Assembly (NCBI GenBank): GCA_001953115.1
Contig: LSSL01002023.1
Location: 1 to 20,568, forward strand
Reading direction: 5' to 3'
From: Smittium mucronatum
Taxonomy: Eukaryota > Kickxellomycota > Harpellomycetes > Harpellales > Legeriomycetaceae
Length of the DNA: 20,568 bases
The notes below the pieces were generated by a model that worked only from the letters and a program-made list of their open reading frames with translations, was not told where the DNA came from and did not search any database. A program made the translations under genes and the position numbers. Of the stretch, positions 19,987 to 20,568 are shown in pieces. Position 1 is the stretch's first letter. Every line of letters begins with the position of its first letter.

Positions 19987-20568
19987 TACTAGTTTTTCCA
20001 TTTGGATAAATAACATTCTCTGAGTAATTTAATGCCTTCGTGTAATTCTAAATAAAATCTCGATTTTTTGAGCTTTTTCTGGCCATTTCAATATTCTATT
20101 TTGGGAGTTTTTTCGATTAAAACCACGAAACACTAATATATTTATAAATCATCTGTTCTCAACGAAACTATACTTATATATTCAGAAATACGTTAAATTA
20201 CTAGGAGATAGATATCCTTATGTTTGTTACATGGAAATGTTTATATTTAAAAAGTTGATAAAAATACTTGTATTTATTTTGAGTTTTAAATATTTAAAGA
20301 CTTATTATTTTTTTTAACAGTATTAATTGAAAATTGCTAGCGACTTTTTTTAGTTGAATTAGCCAATAAAAGTGCAGAATTTCATTCTCAAAAAAAAAAG
20401 TTTATTTCTATTACCATTTTTTATATTATCGACACTAAGCCAGCTGCTTAAAGCTGCACAGATAGTACCAGAGAGCTATATATTGTATAAAGGAAATCTG
20501 TACATAGGGTTTATCGATAAATAAATTCTCTAATAAGAAAAAAGAGCGAGAAAGCAAAAAAAAAAAAA
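19987..20568. other. 3' flank of the PDI gene to the window end
   Basis: This is A/T-rich sequence without a supported gene. A slightly GC-richer segment lies at 20435-20480. AATAAA at 20520-20525 is followed 30 bases later by 13 A residues at 20556-20568, where the window stops. That layout resembles the 3' end of a retroposed transcript, but contig ends at homopolymer runs are common, so an assembly edge is equally likely. Confidence 0.45.

Noticed and set aside
1..20568. CRISPR arrays, bacterial operons, phage or viral genes
   Set aside because: The only direct-repeat arrays are the contiguous 20-21-bp units without spacers, and the one real gene has spliceosomal introns and an ER signal.

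Overview
The window is eukaryotic. It is strongly A/T-rich and almost gene-free for its first 18 kb, then holds one clear protein-coding gene near the right end: a secretory-pathway protein disulfide isomerase of 404 residues, split by two short GT-AG introns (65 and 88 nt) at 18519-19886. A signal peptide, two thioredoxin domains, an ERp29-type C-terminal domain and a C-terminal KEEL match the PDIL2/ERp38 architecture known from plants, fungi, amoebozoans and oomycetes. The animal two-domain relative (P5/PDIA6) lacks the ERp29c domain. The short introns with CTGAT- or TTAAC-like branch sites would suit a fungus or a protist. I cannot name the organism. The PDI reads with the standard genetic code.

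Layout. 1-10845 is an A/T desert with microsatellites, one small GC-containing hairpin and two copies of a dispersed repeat (called A; 31-115 and 2171-2248). 10846-11017 is a 172-bp element with terminal inverted repeats ending in TTAA, typical of a piggyBac-type MITE. 11221-11303 is a third copy of repeat A. 11655-11780 and 16264-16462 are two inverted copies of another dispersed repeat (called B) built around a 20-21-bp tandem array. 13260-14586 (minus strand) is a badly decayed Mutator-like (MULE) transposase, recognisable over most of its catalytic core although broken by one frameshift and several stops. 16463-18400 is a less A/T-rich stretch upstream of the PDI gene, without a gene I can support. 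18519-19886 is the PDI gene. 19887-20568 is its 3' flank, with AATAAA signals, and the window ends in a run of 13 A.

Overall, this is one housekeeping ER folding gene next to a large, transposon-eroded, low-GC intergenic or subtelomeric-like block. There is no operon or multi-gene system. The points most worth a second look are the PDI active-site departures (CPHC with a lysine in place of the buried acid, then CGFC with a missing arginine), a splice-acceptor-like sequence ending exactly at its start codon, the MULE relic, and the two dispersed repeat families, which I could not assign to a known element.
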